Made by a program: the position numbers and the translations under genes. Below the pieces are notes generated by a model. That model did not search any database. It was not told where the DNA came from and was given only the letters and a program-made list of their open reading frames with translations. 64,000 bases of DNA from Candidatus Electrothrix communis (GTDB taxonomy: Bacteria; Desulfobacterota; Desulfobulbia; Desulfobulbales; Desulfobulbaceae): positions 3,239,501 to 3,303,500 of the forward strand of contig CP130629.1 in NCBI GenBank assembly GCA_030644725.1. The letters run 5' to 3'. Shown one piece after another: positions 1 through 8,478 of the stretch (the first letter of the stretch is position 1; each line of letters starts with the position of its first letter).

Positions 1-47
1 TGTGAAGGGTATTGACACCCCTCGATAAATCACGGGGTTCTAATCGG

Positions 48-154
48 TTGTCCCTCCGGGACAAGGAAGAAGGGTCGTCCCGTAGGGACGTAGCGAATAG
101 AGCCCAGGGTTTCAACCCTGGGGATTATATGTACGGGCACGGCACGCCGTGCCC
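48..154. repeat. Cluster of four intergenic palindromes (REP-like)
   Basis: Four hairpins follow one another downstream of rdgB. They are TTGTCCC/GGGACAA (48-54 with 58-64), CGTCCC/GGGACG (76-81 with 85-90), CCCAGGGTT/AACCCTGGG (103-111 with 114-122) and GGGCACGGC/GCCGTGCCC (135-143 with 146-154). All have 2-3 base loops. No coding sequence is supported here. The density of GC-rich palindromes resembles repetitive extragenic palindromes spread by REP-associated transposases, but no such transposase is in the window. They may also help terminate the rdgB transcript arriving on the minus strand. Confidence 0.6.
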
Positions 155-237
155 CTCCGTAATCACATCAAACCCATCTTCCCACACCAAATCAGGGCGT
201 CACCCAGCAGCTTACCCACAGGCAAAGCCGCCGCGAC

Positions 238-921
238 TTAGACCATCCTCTCCTGCGACCAGTCATTATGCTCGAATTCAGCATGATCCGGCTTTTTGGG
301 TTTAATCTCTTCCATACGCTGACGAAGCCAGGTCGTCACCTTGTCTAGCTCAGAGCTTAGCTCCTGCATAGCCTTGCCCCGATGACTGACCGCGCTTTTT
401 TCTGCCATGCCTACCTCGGCAAAGGTTTTGCCAAAGTCCTCGTAGTAAAAAACCGGGTCATAACCAAAGCCTGAATCACCCTGGCGCTCTTCTGTGATTT
501 TCCCCTCACAGCTGCCTTCCCAGGTCAAGGCCGGGCCTCCCGGTGTTGCTAAAGAGAGAACGCATTGAAAACGGGCTGTACGGTCTGTTTTCCCTTGCAT
601 CTCCTGAAGCAGTTTTTCGCAATTATCCCAGTCACTGGCATCCTCACCGCTATAGCGGGCAGAATAGACGCCAGGTGCTCCGTCAAGGGCATCCACTACC
701 AGGCCGGAATCATCGGCAAGTGCTGGTACGCCGAGGACTCGTGCGTAATGATAGGCCTTTTTATAGGCATTATCCTCAAAGGTCGCGCCATCTTCAATCG
801 CTTCAGGCAAGGGGCCGTAGTCTTTCAGACATTTTACCTCAATTGGAAAATCCTTTATCAACGCTTGAAACTCTTTGACCTTATTCTGGTTATTGGTGGC
901 AAGAACAATAATGTTGTTCAT
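238..921 (-). CDS. rdgB: XTP/dITP pyrophosphatase (RdgB/HAM1 family)
   Basis: A 227-residue housecleaning nucleotidase that hydrolyses non-canonical purine triphosphates (XTP, dITP, ITP) to the monophosphate and pyrophosphate, keeping deaminated purines out of nucleic acids. The substrate-binding start VLATNNQNKVKEF is at residues 6-18. The LADDSGLVVDAL acid motif lies near residue 68, FGYDPVF near 152 and the KSAVSHRGKAM signature near 174. The protein is about 30 residues longer than the usual family length because of a charged C-terminal tail. It lies 79 bp downstream of queH on the same strand, so the two may be cotranscribed. Cytosolic. The family assignment is firm. Confidence 0.96.
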   Translation of the reverse strand: MNNIIVLATNNQNKVKEFQALIKDFPIEVKCLKDYGPLPEAIEDGATFEDNAYKKAYHYARVLGVPALADDSGLVVDALDGAPGVYSARYSGEDASDWDNCEKLLQEMQGKTDRTARFQCVLSLATPGGPALTWEGSCEGKITEERQGDSGFGYDPVFYYEDFGKTFAEVGMAEKSAVSHRGKAMQELSSELDKVTTWLRQRMEEIKPKKPDHAEFEHNDWSQERMV

Positions 922-1000
922 AGGTTTATCTCCATAAGAAAGGAATCAGAATATCGTTTTTATTTCGTTTTTTTCCCGGCCCGGCGGCTCAGAATGGGAG

Positions 1001-1543
1001 TTATTTTTTTCGCATCTTTTTATCATACCGTTCCTGCTCACTGTAAATACAACCGCAATAAGGCTGGCGATACAAATCCATTGCAATGGATTCATCAATT
1101 CCCTGTTGCCAGCCTTCACGAAAATCCTGATAGAGAAACTGGACAGAAAATTTCCGCGCCAAGGCCTCGGATTTTTCCTGAATCATCGCATGACGCTGAT
1201 ATTTTGAGTAGAGCAGAGTGGTTGTAAAGGCATCAAAGCCTTGAGCAGCAGCCCGTTCTGCAACGGCCTCAAGACGTATATCATAACAGAGGCCGCACCG
1301 CTCGTTTTCATGAAAAACAACCTGGCGGAGATATTCTGTTAAGCCGTAGTTACGGTCAATGGCTACCTTGAAATCTTTTTTTTCGGAAAATTCAACCAGG
1401 GCATTCATCCGCCGTTTAAACTCACGAAAGGGGTGAATATTAGGGTTAAAGAAATAGCCGCTAACCTCATGCCCCTGGCTGCGCAACACCTCTAGCGGGT
1501 AGACCGTGCAGGGGCCGCAGCAGGTATGGAGCAGTACCTTCAT
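1001..1543 (-). CDS. queH: Epoxyqueuosine reductase QueH
   Basis: A 180-residue protein of the QueH (formerly DUF208) family, which reduces epoxyqueuosine to queuosine in tRNA as the cobalamin-independent alternative to QueG. The N-terminal [17 protein letters not shown] carries the Cys-Cys-x-x-Cys pattern. [10 protein letters not shown] in the middle and [12 protein letters not shown] near the C-terminus supply the other cysteines expected for the Fe-S cluster and redox dithiol. The start codon overlaps the stop of the upstream regulator gene in an ATGA arrangement, so translation of the two is probably coupled. Confidence 0.95.
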   Translation of the reverse strand: MKVLLHTCCGPCTVYPLEVLRSQGHEVSGYFFNPNIHPFREFKRRMNALVEFSEKKDFKVAIDRNYGLTEYLRQVVFHENERCGLCYDIRLEAVAERAAAQGFDAFTTTLLYSKYQRHAMIQEKSEALARKFSVQFLYQDFREGWQQGIDESIAMDLYRQPYCGCIYSEQERYDKKMRKK

Positions 1544-3168
1544 GATTTTACCTTGAACTGCTTCGGATCAATCCCGTAATTATGTATTTTATAATTAATG
1601 ATCCGGAGGCTTGTTTCCAAGCGGGCTGCCGCCTTGGTTTGGTTGCCGTTGGTATGCTTAAGTGCATCAATAATCAGCTCCCGCTCAAAGCTCTCTACCG
1701 CACCGGCCAAAGAGAGTTGGCTGTCAGTGCTCACCGTTTCTGAACTTTGCAGGGTAGGGGGGAGATGGACCGAGCTTATCGTGTTAGAATCACAGATAAG
1801 TACGGACCGTTCCATGCAGTTTTGTAATTCACGGACATTGCCCGGCCAATGATATTTAATCAGCAGGTCAATAGCTGTGGTCGATATCCGTTCAATCCGT
1901 TTATTATTTTCTTTGCAAAATTGCTCCAGAAAATATTCCGCCAGCAGCAGGATATCTGTCCGCCGTTCTCGGAGGGGAGGGAGATGCACAGGAAAGACAT
2001 TGAGCCTGTAATACAGATCCTCTCGGAACACGCCTTCAAGCACGGCCTCCTCAAGATTGCGGTTGGTGGCCGCAACAAGGCGAATATCCGCTTTAATAAT
2101 TTCAGTTCCTCCGAGACGCTGAAAGCAGCGTTCCTGAATCACATTGAGAAGCTTTATCTGGACAGTGGTGCTGATCTCGCCGATTTCGTCCAGGAAAAGG
2201 GTTCCACCTTCGGCCTGTTCAAATCGCCCTTTCTTTCGATGTTCCGCCCCGGTAAAGGCCCCTCTTTCATGCCCGAACAGCTCGCTTTCCAGAAGATTTT
2301 CAGGGAGGGCGGAGCAGTTAACCACCAAGAAGGGTTTATCTGCTCGGCGAGAATTATGATGCAATGCCTTGGCAACCAAGGATTTACCGGTACCGGATTC
2401 ACCTCGTAGCAGAACAGTGGCATTGGAATCCGCAACCCGATGCGTCATTTCAAACACTTCCTGCATCCGTGAAGAATTTCCAATAATATCACTCAGGCGG
2501 TTCTTGGCGGATAACTCCCTGCGGAGGCGCTGATTTTCCTGCTGGAGAGCCTCTTTTTCTCTGTTTATGACCTGAACCCTGTGTACAGCCTGGGCGATCA
2601 ACGCGCTGACAATGGTGAGAAAACGCAAATCCTGTTCTGATTGCGAGCCGAATTCTTTTTCATAATATCGATCAACAGACAAGGCGCCTATGGATAGATT
2701 ATCTGGCTGGCTATGGATATCCTGAGTAAAAACCTTTTGTTCGGAGTTTTCAAAAGTGACCTTGATAGGTACGCAGATAAAAGAACTTTTCTTTTTCTCC
2801 TCGTTACTCCGGATTCCGGTTCTATTGAGGAATAAGGGCTCTTCACCGATCCGGGGAACAATCACCGGTTCACCGGTGGAAACAACTCGACCGGTGATCC
2901 CCTCACCCAGTTTATATTTTCCTTTCTTTTGCGCTATTGCTGTAATCCCACAGGCAATCTCAATTTCCAGTTCTCTGGTCAATGGATTAACGATAGTTAC
3001 GGTACCGTTTTCCATTTCTTTCATATCCGCCAGCACTCGGACCACACTGTTTAGACTCTCCTGAAGGTCGGTTCCGGTAGCAAGAATTTTCGTAATTTCG
3101 TAAAGACAGGAGAGGTCTTGACGCGCAAGATCCTGATTTCTTATTAAAGTATGTAGGTCAGTGGTCAT
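1540..3168 (-). CDS. Sigma-54-dependent activator, NifA-like (GAF-AAA+-Fis HTH)
   Basis: A 542-residue enhancer-binding protein. A GAF-type sensor domain covers about residues 20-200 and a short coiled linker follows. The AAA+ domain has Walker A GESGTGKS at 256-263, the sigma-54 contact loop GAFTGA at 303-308, and a [10 protein letters not shown] Walker B. A Fis-type helix-turn-helix occupies the last 45 residues ([18 protein letters not shown]). This architecture matches NifA, and the C-terminal helix is NifA-like, but no nitrogen-fixation gene is in the window, so the regulon is unknown. It diverges from the tRNA-Ser pair and overlaps queH by 4 bases. The ligand of the GAF domain cannot be read from sequence. 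Confidence 0.9.
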   Translation of the reverse strand: MTTDLHTLIRNQDLARQDLSCLYEITKILATGTDLQESLNSVVRVLADMKEMENGTVTIVNPLTRELEIEIACGITAIAQKKGKYKLGEGITGRVVSTGEPVIVPRIGEEPLFLNRTGIRSNEEKKKSSFICVPIKVTFENSEQKVFTQDIHSQPDNLSIGALSVDRYYEKEFGSQSEQDLRFLTIVSALIAQAVHRVQVINREKEALQQENQRLRRELSAKNRLSDIIGNSSRMQEVFEMTHRVADSNATVLLRGESGTGKSLVAKALHHNSRRADKPFLVVNCSALPENLLESELFGHERGAFTGAEHRKKGRFEQAEGGTLFLDEIGEISTTVQIKLLNVIQERCFQRLGGTEIIKADIRLVAATNRNLEEAVLEGVFREDLYYRLNVFPVHLPPLRERRTDILLLAEYFLEQFCKENNKRIERISTTAIDLLIKYHWPGNVRELQNCMERSVLICDSNTISSVHLPPTLQSSETVSTDSQLSLAGAVESFERELIIDALKHTNGNQTKAAARLETSLRIINYKIHNYGIDPKQFKVKS

Positions 3169-3191
3169 AATGAATCAACATCAGGAGAATA

Positions 3192-3220
3192 TTGACAGAA
3201 TAAATTTTAAGTGGTATAAA
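3192..3220 (+). promoter_or_regulatory. Sigma-70 promoter of the tRNA-Ser pair
   Basis: TTGACA at 3192-3197 and TATAAA at 3215-3220 are separated by exactly 17 bases. The first mature tRNA base is at 3246, which leaves a leader of about 20 bases. This is the best promoter match I found in the window. Confidence 0.85.
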
Positions 3221-3245
3221 AGCTCAACACTCTATTCTAGAGTCA

Positions 3246-3331
3246 GGAGGAATGGCCGAGTGGTTGAAGGCGGCGGTCTTGAAAACCGTTGTACGAAAGT
3301 ACCGTGGGTTCGAATCCTACTTCCTCCGCCA
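3246..3331 (+). tRNA. tRNA-Ser (anticodon TGA)
   Basis: An 86-base class II tRNA. The acceptor arms GGAGGAA (3246-3252) and TTCCTCC (3321-3327) pair fully, followed by discriminator G and an encoded CCA (3329-3331). The anticodon TGA is at 3280-3282 in a 7-base loop closed by a 5-bp stem. The long variable arm (TTGTACGAAAGTACC region) and the GGTTCGAATCC T-arm are typical of serine tRNAs. It reads UCA-type serine codons and is not tRNA-Sec. Confidence 0.97.
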
Positions 3332-3364
3332 CCTTGATATTACGTTCTTGTTTTGCAAGACTTA

Positions 3365-3457
3365 GGAGAGATGACCGAGCTGGCCGATGGTGCTCGCCTG
3401 CTAAGCGAGTGTGGGGGTCAAACTCCACCGAGGGTTCGAATCCCTCTCTCTCCGCCA
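3365..3457 (+). tRNA. tRNA-Ser (anticodon GCT)
   Basis: A 93-base class II tRNA 33 bases after the first. Acceptor GGAGAGA (3365-3371) pairs with TCTCTCC (3447-3453), and CCA is encoded at 3455-3457. The anticodon stem CTCGC/GCGAG (3393-3397, 3405-3409) presents GCT at 3400-3402. The long variable arm and the GGTTCGAATCC T-arm are present. It decodes AGC/AGU serine codons and is probably cotranscribed with the preceding tRNA. Confidence 0.97.
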
Positions 3458-3464
3458 TAAATGG

Positions 3465-3498
3465 AAAAGCCGCTCTTTTTGTAAGAGCGGCTTTTTTT
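3465..3498 (+). terminator. Rho-independent terminator of the tRNA-Ser operon
   Basis: The arms AAAAGCCGCTCTT (3465-3477) and AAGAGCGGCTTTT (3483-3495) pair perfectly over 13 bp with a 5-base loop, and the T tract continues to 3498. It starts 7 bases after the encoded CCA of the second tRNA. Confidence 0.93.
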
Positions 3499-3667
3499 AT
3501 TGCTCTTTTTTTGCTTTTCTTCACAATATTTCTAAGTACTTATGAGAAGTTCTTCAGATGTCGTCCCCCTGCCCTTCAGCCAGAGAGACCATTCAATTCA
3601 CATACGTGATTGGTAAAGAGGTAAGGGATTTCCCGAAAAATAAGCCCCCTCTTTTTTTGGTACATGT

Positions 3668-3704
3668 TGTAGGAGCAGGCCCCTGTGCCTGCCCGGTATG
3701 CAAG
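3668..3704. repeat. Dispersed palindromic repeat, copy A
   Basis: TGTAGGAGCAGGCCCCTGTG followed by CCTGCCCGGTATGC. It contains the hairpin GCAGGC (3675-3680) / GCCTGC (3687-3692). A clearly related copy lies at 46805-46838, overlapping the lptC stop. Both are at gene ends. The rest of 3499-3734 shows no coding signal. Confidence 0.6.
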
Positions 3705-3734
3705 GTAAGATATTTTTTGTTAAATACCTAATCC

Positions 3735-4196
3735 TTAAAATCCCCAGAGCAATGAACGCTTGATCCAGCCGGTCACTTTGCCGTTCTCGACCTTAACCCA
3801 TCCTTTTTTCTGCTCCAGTGTTTTAAACACCACGCCATAATAGGCCTTAGCAACCACCTTACTCTTGGTGCTGGGCTTCTTACGGATATTGATCTTTCCT
3901 TTGTTTTTCTTTTGCGCCTTGACGACCATATGGCCGGAGCGGCTGACAACATCTTTATGCACCCAACCGACAGCTCCCTCAAAGTCTTTCACCTGGAGCC
4001 ATTTACCGTTTTTTTTCAACACCTTGAGTGGAAAACCGATACCAAGTTTCCAGAGAACGTCTTTGTCCAGGCTCGGGCCGGAGCGCATATTTACATTATC
4101 GTTCTTAACAGCAACCATCCTGGCCAAGACCGGTCCAGCGGTCAAGCTGCTCAGAAGAACAAAAATGAATAGAATGATAAAAGTATTTTTTTTCAT
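3735..4196 (-). CDS. Exported protein with two bacterial SH3 domains
   Basis: A protein of about 153 residues when started at the ATG at 4196. An in-frame TTG at 4205 would add three residues, and neither has a clear ribosome-binding site. A signal peptide (MKKNT then a hydrophobic stretch ending in GPVLA) precedes two SH3_3-type repeats. The first has VNMRSGPSLDKDVLWKL and GWVHKDVV, the second has INIRKKPSTKSKVV and GWIKRSLL. Such domains bind peptidoglycan or envelope partners in the periplasm. No catalytic domain is attached, so the partner is unknown. It follows the parA-parB cluster on the same strand. Confidence 0.85.
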   Translation of the reverse strand: MKKNTFIILFIFVLLSSLTAGPVLARMVAVKNDNVNMRSGPSLDKDVLWKLGIGFPLKVLKKNGKWLQVKDFEGAVGWVHKDVVSRSGHMVVKAQKKNKGKINIRKKPSTKSKVVAKAYYGVVFKTLEQKKGWVKVENGKVTGWIKRSLLWGF

Positions 4197-4243
4197 GGTA
4201 TTCAAGATTTGTTTTTTATAAGTTTTTCTTTTTTGGTTACTGG

Positions 4244-4555
4244 CTACCTTTTCCTCTTTGTCAAGATACTCAAGACAGCCCCTTTCTTTTCTCCGAGACC
4301 TTGTTTTTTGTCCCGGCGTTCATCAATAACAATCTGCGTTATAACTCGCTTCACTCCATGCTGAAAAGGACAGGCATGCAGTTCCTCGGCCAGTCTAAAA
4401 AGTGCAGATGGCGTTCCATTGATGATCGTTCCCATATCATTGATTTCATAATCAACATCCTTTCCTTGTAAAAGCTCTTGGATATCAGCTATGTAATCAC
4501 TTAGACTGGTTTTTCCTGTCTCCATCGGAAGCACAGTGATCTGCATGAATGCCAT
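4244..4555 (-). CDS. MTH1187/YqgV-type thiamine-binding domain protein
   Basis: A 103-residue protein of the MTH1187 (DUF77) family, ferredoxin-like fold proteins that bind thiamine or its precursors and form tetramers. Family features seen are the beta-strand start MQITVLPMETG, the DYEINDMGTIINGTP segment and the terminal VKRVITQIVIDERRDKK strand. It begins 14 bases after the parB stop on the same strand and may share its transcript. No thiamine biosynthesis gene is nearby, so its role here is unclear. Confidence 0.8.
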   Translation of the reverse strand: MAFMQITVLPMETGKTSLSDYIADIQELLQGKDVDYEINDMGTIINGTPSALFRLAEELHACPFQHGVKRVITQIVIDERRDKKQGLGEKKGAVLSILTKRKR

Positions 4556-4569
4556 ATTTCCTTCCCCGG

Positions 4570-5457
4570 TTATTCTTCACTCTTTTTATCAGACACCAAG
4601 CTGATCAGACGGTCAAGATCGTCAGGGGACGAATACTCAATCTCTAATTTACCGCGTATTCCGTTCTGGACAATTTTCACTTTGGTATGAAAATGATTGG
4701 TTAACTTTGTTGATAGAGATCGACAGTAACCAACTGGTAGCCCATCTTTTTTCTTTTCTTTTTCTACAGGGACCTGCTTCTTTTTTTGGACCGCTTGACG
4801 GCAGAGGTTTTCGGTCTGACGAACAGAAAGATCCTCTTGCAGAATACGATCCCTGATCTCCTGCATATGGAGAGGATTATCCTTCAGCCGAAGGAGTACC
4901 CTCGCATGTCCTTCGGAAAGCAATGCGCTTGCCACGTCGTTTTGCAGTGAGGATGGAAGTTTCAATAACCTGAGTGTGTTGGTCACCGTAGAACGCTTTC
5001 TTCCTACCTTACGGGCAACTTCTTCCTGCGTCAAACGAAACTCTTCAATAAGGCGAGAGTAGGCGATAGCCTCTTCAATAGGATTGAGATCCTGGCGCTG
5101 AATATTTTCAATCAGAGCTAACTCTAATGTCTCGTTATCGCCTCCGGTCTCCATAATAACGACAGGTACTTCTTCTTCACCTATCAGGCGGGCAGCTCTG
5201 AGGCGACGCTCACCTGCAATCAGTTTGTACCGATTTCCGCCATTACTGCTGACCAAGAGTGGCTGAATGATACCTCTTTCGCGAATAGAATCTGCGAGCT
5301 GCTTGAGCTTTTCCTCGTCAAAATTACTCCTGGGTTGATGCGGGTTAGCTTCTATCTTGTCTATATCGCAAAGGAAAAACCTTGATTCCTCATCCAATGA
5401 CATATCGTCCGGCAGAAGCGCGGAAACTCCCCTACCCAACACGTTTTTTGAACTCAT
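4570..5457 (-). CDS. parB: Chromosome partitioning protein ParB
   Basis: A 295-residue parS-binding CTPase. The N-terminal tail VLGRGVSALLPDD is typical of chromosomal ParB. The ParB/sulfiredoxin domain contains IEANPHQPRSNFDEEKL and AGERRLRAARLIG. ENIQRQDLNPIEEA leads into the helix-turn-helix LTQEEVARKVGRKRSTVTN. The C-terminus supplies dimerisation. Its ATG overlaps the parA stop by 4 bases. Together with parA and the parS site 200 bp upstream it forms a complete segregation module, normally located near the replication origin. Confidence 0.97.
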   Translation of the reverse strand: MSSKNVLGRGVSALLPDDMSLDEESRFFLCDIDKIEANPHQPRSNFDEEKLKQLADSIRERGIIQPLLVSSNGGNRYKLIAGERRLRAARLIGEEEVPVVIMETGGDNETLELALIENIQRQDLNPIEEAIAYSRLIEEFRLTQEEVARKVGRKRSTVTNTLRLLKLPSSLQNDVASALLSEGHARVLLRLKDNPLHMQEIRDRILQEDLSVRQTENLCRQAVQKKKQVPVEKEKKKDGLPVGYCRSLSTKLTNHFHTKVKIVQNGIRGKLEIEYSSPDDLDRLISLVSDKKSEE

Positions 5458-6230
5458 TGCGTTTTCCTGTTTTTTCGTAAGAACTCATTACCAAGCTTAT
5501 TAAAGGCCTTAGCACCTGCGCAGTTCTTATCGTACTCAATAATCGTCTTACCGTGGCTGGGGCTTTCACTCAATCGTACATTCCTCGGTATAATTGTTTT
5601 GAAGACCTGCTCGTTGAAATGTTTTTTTATTTCATCTGAGACCTTATGGGTCAAGCTGTTGCGTTGATCAAACATGCTCATTAGCAAACCTTCAATATAA
5701 AGCCCCCTATTTAAACTTTTTCTCACCTTGCGAATAGTATTGATCAGCTGAGCCAAGCCCTCCATGGCAAAATATTCACATTGCATGGGTATAAGAACGG
5801 AGTCCGCTGCTGTCAAGCCGTTAATTGTCAAGAGTCCGAGAGAGGGGGGGCAGTCAATAATGATATAATCGTAGAGTTCTCGAACTTCTTTAAGGATCTT
5901 TCGTAATTGTTTTTCCCGATTTTCTTTTGAAATAAGTTCTATTTCAACCCCGACCAAATCTATGGATGCCGCAAGAATGGAGAGATTTTTGATGCTGGTA
6001 CCCTGAATACAGTCTATCGTGTTTGGGGATCCCATATAGCAATTATAGAGATGTTTTTCTGGGTCGGCATTAAACAGCCCAACTCCGCTTGACGCATTTC
6101 CCTGAGGATCTGAATCAACAAGCAACACCTTTTTCCCTTTTGTTGCCAAGACAGCAGCAAGGTTAATCGCTGTGGTCGTTTTCCCTACGCCACCTTTCTG
6201 GTTTGCAAGTACAACTATTTTTGATTTCAT
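5454..6230 (-). CDS. parA: Chromosome partitioning ATPase ParA (Soj)
   Basis: A 258-residue Walker-type ATPase that moves ParB-parS complexes. The deviant Walker A KGGVGKTTTAINLAA is at about residues 13-27, the switch DSDPQGNASSG near 40, and YIIIDCPPSLGLLT is the Walker B region. ParA lacks the N-terminal DNA-binding extension of plasmid type Ia proteins, so it is the chromosomal Soj type. It is the first gene of parA-parB, 205 bp from parS. Confidence 0.97.
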   Translation of the reverse strand: MKSKIVVLANQKGGVGKTTTAINLAAVLATKGKKVLLVDSDPQGNASSGVGLFNADPEKHLYNCYMGSPNTIDCIQGTSIKNLSILAASIDLVGVEIELISKENREKQLRKILKEVRELYDYIIIDCPPSLGLLTINGLTAADSVLIPMQCEYFAMEGLAQLINTIRKVRKSLNRGLYIEGLLMSMFDQRNSLTHKVSDEIKKHFNEQVFKTIIPRNVRLSESPSHGKTIIEYDKNCAGAKAFNKLGNEFLRKNRKTQ

Positions 6231-6435
6231 CAGAAATACAGCCCTCTTTTTTGTTGGCTTGCGACATTCTTACTACAATATAAAAAGAAAAATCACACGT
6301 TACATAAACAACAAACCGAGACTTCACGACCAGGTTTGCAAAAAAAAATAGCTTAAAAGAACAGAATGTCGATTGTTGATCTTCACCTTTCCGAGTATAC
6401 TACACCACTCTGAAAGAGTGGTGAATGTTTTTTTA

Positions 6436-6451
6436 TGTTTCACGTGCAACA
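6436..6451. promoter_or_regulatory. parS centromere site
   Basis: TGTTTCACGTGCAACA matches the known 16-bp parS consensus TGTTTCACGTGAAACA at 15 of 16 positions. The single difference, at 6447, is in the right half-site. It lies between divergent parA and nadB. Its presence also argues against an nadB start upstream of 6559. Confidence 0.93.
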
Positions 6452-6558
6452 TTTCCTCATTAATCCCCTGTAGCAATAATTTTAACCTCGCAAAAAAACT
6501 CGTTGAACAAGTAAGCTGTTCCTCCTCGTCAGTTAAATCATTTTCCAAAAAACAAGCT

Positions 6559-8169
6559 ATGTTTTTGACAGATATACTCATTATCGGCAGCGGGGTAGCA
6601 GGGTTATCCTTTGCCCTCAAAGTATCCTCCTTTGCCCGTGTTACTCTGGTTACCAAAAAACAAAGTGCGGACACCGCAACCAATCTCGCTCAAGGCGGAA
6701 TAGCAGCAGTCCTCTCCAAACATGACCGGTTAGAGAATCATATTCAGGATACGCTTACATCAGGAGACGGCCTCTGTCATCGCGCCATTGTCGAGACAGT
6801 GGTGGAAGAGGGGGCTGGTCGAGTCCGTGAATTGGTTGATCTCGGGGTGAGTTTTCAGCAGGGAAAAGAAGGGGAGGAATTTGATCTTGGGATGGAAGGC
6901 GGGCATTCAGCCCGGCGGGTTGCTCATGCTAAGGATATGACCGGTAGAGAAATTGAACGCGCTTTACTGGCCCAGGTGCAGGATAATGAGCAGATAGAAA
7001 TACTGGAAAATCATATGGCCGTAGATCTCCTGATGGAATCCAAGGCCGCAAAGAAGTCCACAGGTGGTAAAGATCGCTGTATCGGGGCCTACGTCCTGAA
7101 TCGGGCAACCGGTGAGGTGGAGACTTGGCGAGCAGGGGTAACAGTCCTCTGCACAGGCGGCAGCGGTAAGGTCTATTTGTACACCACAAATCCTGATATC
7201 GCCACAGGAGATGGTGTTGCTATGGCTTACCGCGCCGGAGCAAAAGTTGCTGATTTGGAGTTTGTCCAATTTCATCCGACCTGTTTTTTTAATGCAAAGG
7301 TGAAAAATTTTCTCGTCTCCGAAGCCGTACGAGGGGAGGGCGGTGTCCTGATTAATGAAAAAGGGCAGCCGTTTATGCGCCAATACGACCAGCGAGGGGA
7401 TTTAGCGACAAGAGATGCTGTTGCCCGTGGCATTGATACAGAGATGAAAAAAAGCGGCGCAGACTGCGTCTACCTGGATATTATGCATAAGGGTCAGGCT
7501 TTTTTGGAGCACCGTTTTCCGACTATCTACGGAACCTGTAAAAAATACGGTGTTGATATCAGTCAGGAGCCTATTCCGGTGGTACCAGCAGCACATTATA
7601 TGTGCGGTGGCGTGCTGACAGATAAATGGGGCGTCAGTTCGGTTAATAATCTTCTTGCTCTTGGAGAGACTGCCTGTACAGGACTGCACGGGGCGAATCG
7701 TCTAGCCAGTAATTCCCTGCTGGAAGCGGTGGTTTTTGCCCACCGGGCAGCGCAATGGGTCAAAAAACACTGGTTTGAAATAACCCATCAGGAAAGCAGG
7801 CCAGTCCAGGACTGGCGGACAGGCAGGGCACAGTCTATTGAGGAGAACGTCCTGATTAGCCATAACTGGGATCAGGTGCGACGCCTGATGTGGAACTATG
7901 TTGGTATAGTACGCAGTAAGAAACGGCTCCAGCTTGTAGAACGGCGTATGCGTCCGATTCTTATTGAAACCAAAGAGCATTTTTATAATTATCTGCTCAC
8001 TCCAGACCTGATTGAGCTCCGCAATATTGTTCTTATGGCTGACTTAATTATCAAAAGTGCGTCTCTACGCAGAGAGTCACGGGGGCTGCATTACCTGCTT
8101 GATTACCCGGAAAGGGACGACGTCCTCTTTGACAAAGATACGATTCTGGAAAAGACCAAGGACGAATAA
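6559..8169 (+). CDS. nadB: L-aspartate oxidase
   Basis: A 536-residue FAD enzyme that oxidises L-aspartate to iminoaspartate, the first step of de novo NAD synthesis. Anaerobes can use fumarate as acceptor. The dinucleotide-binding motif IIGSGVAGLSFAL is at residues 7-19. TNLAQGGIAAVL, the HSARRVAHAKDMTG region and HGANRLASNSLLEA near 370 are family signatures. I chose the ATG at 6559. A longer frame open from 6373 would encode the parS site and adds 62 low-complexity residues with no family match. No nadA or nadC is adjacent. Confidence 0.95.
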   Translation: MFLTDILIIGSGVAGLSFALKVSSFARVTLVTKKQSADTATNLAQGGIAAVLSKHDRLENHIQDTLTSGDGLCHRAIVETVVEEGAGRVRELVDLGVSFQQGKEGEEFDLGMEGGHSARRVAHAKDMTGREIERALLAQVQDNEQIEILENHMAVDLLMESKAAKKSTGGKDRCIGAYVLNRATGEVETWRAGVTVLCTGGSGKVYLYTTNPDIATGDGVAMAYRAGAKVADLEFVQFHPTCFFNAKVKNFLVSEAVRGEGGVLINEKGQPFMRQYDQRGDLATRDAVARGIDTEMKKSGADCVYLDIMHKGQAFLEHRFPTIYGTCKKYGVDISQEPIPVVPAAHYMCGGVLTDKWGVSSVNNLLALGETACTGLHGANRLASNSLLEAVVFAHRAAQWVKKHWFEITHQESRPVQDWRTGRAQSIEENVLISHNWDQVRRLMWNYVGIVRSKKRLQLVERRMRPILIETKEHFYNYLLTPDLIELRNIVLMADLIIKSASLRRESRGLHYLLDYPERDDVLFDKDTILEKTKDE

Positions 8170-8478
8170 AAAAACATCCCAAAAGAGGGTGGTTTTATCG
8201 GGCGAAATAAAGCCCAAGATATGCGCTCATCTCATACGGTTGCTCAATGCGATTTTTTTCTCTTTTGCAGAGTAAATTCTTTCCTGATAGCTACAAATAA
8301 TCCTTTTTATACATATTTGATTAAAATACAATATATAGAATTTATTGATTGATAAACACCTATATGTTGTGCTATAAAGCTCAAGCCAGTTCTTAATCAA
8401 AGGCTCTTCTTCATGAGCACATTCCACAATATTCTTGGCTGAAATAATCAAAGCCACTATCACTCAAGGGACACATAC
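8170..8478 (+). other. Intergenic region between nadB and nrdJ
   Basis: About 309 AT-rich bases without a supportable gene. Only a weak hairpin (GGGC/GCCC near 8200) follows nadB, so I do not call a terminator. I looked for a cobalamin riboswitch ahead of the B12-dependent reductase and did not see its conserved B12 box. A promoter candidate is listed separately. Confidence 0.5.
8349..8378 (+). promoter_or_regulatory. Candidate sigma-70 promoter for nrdJ
   Basis: TTGATA at 8349-8354 and TATAAA at 8373-8378 have an 18-base spacer. They lie about 100 bases upstream of the nrdJ ATG in otherwise non-coding AT-rich DNA. The AT content raises the chance of a random match. Confidence 0.4.

Noticed and set aside
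565-1227. A 220-codon plus-strand frame opposite rdgB and queH
   Set aside because: It is fully antisense to two well-conserved genes and its product resembles no family.
1540-3168. NifA proper, implying nitrogen fixation
   Set aside because: The architecture fits, but no nif gene or NifA-type target is in the window, so I leave the symbol blank.
3246-3331. The tRNA with anticodon TGA as tRNA-Sec
   Set aside because: tRNA-Sec has anticodon TCA and an 8-bp acceptor stem. This one has a 7-bp stem and a serine UGA anticodon.
6373-6558. N-terminal extension of nadB
   Set aside because: It would place the parS site in coding sequence and adds residues absent from the family; the ATG at 6559 fits L-aspartate oxidase length.
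8170-8478. Cobalamin riboswitch ahead of nrdJ
   Set aside because: The conserved B12 box and core helices were not found.
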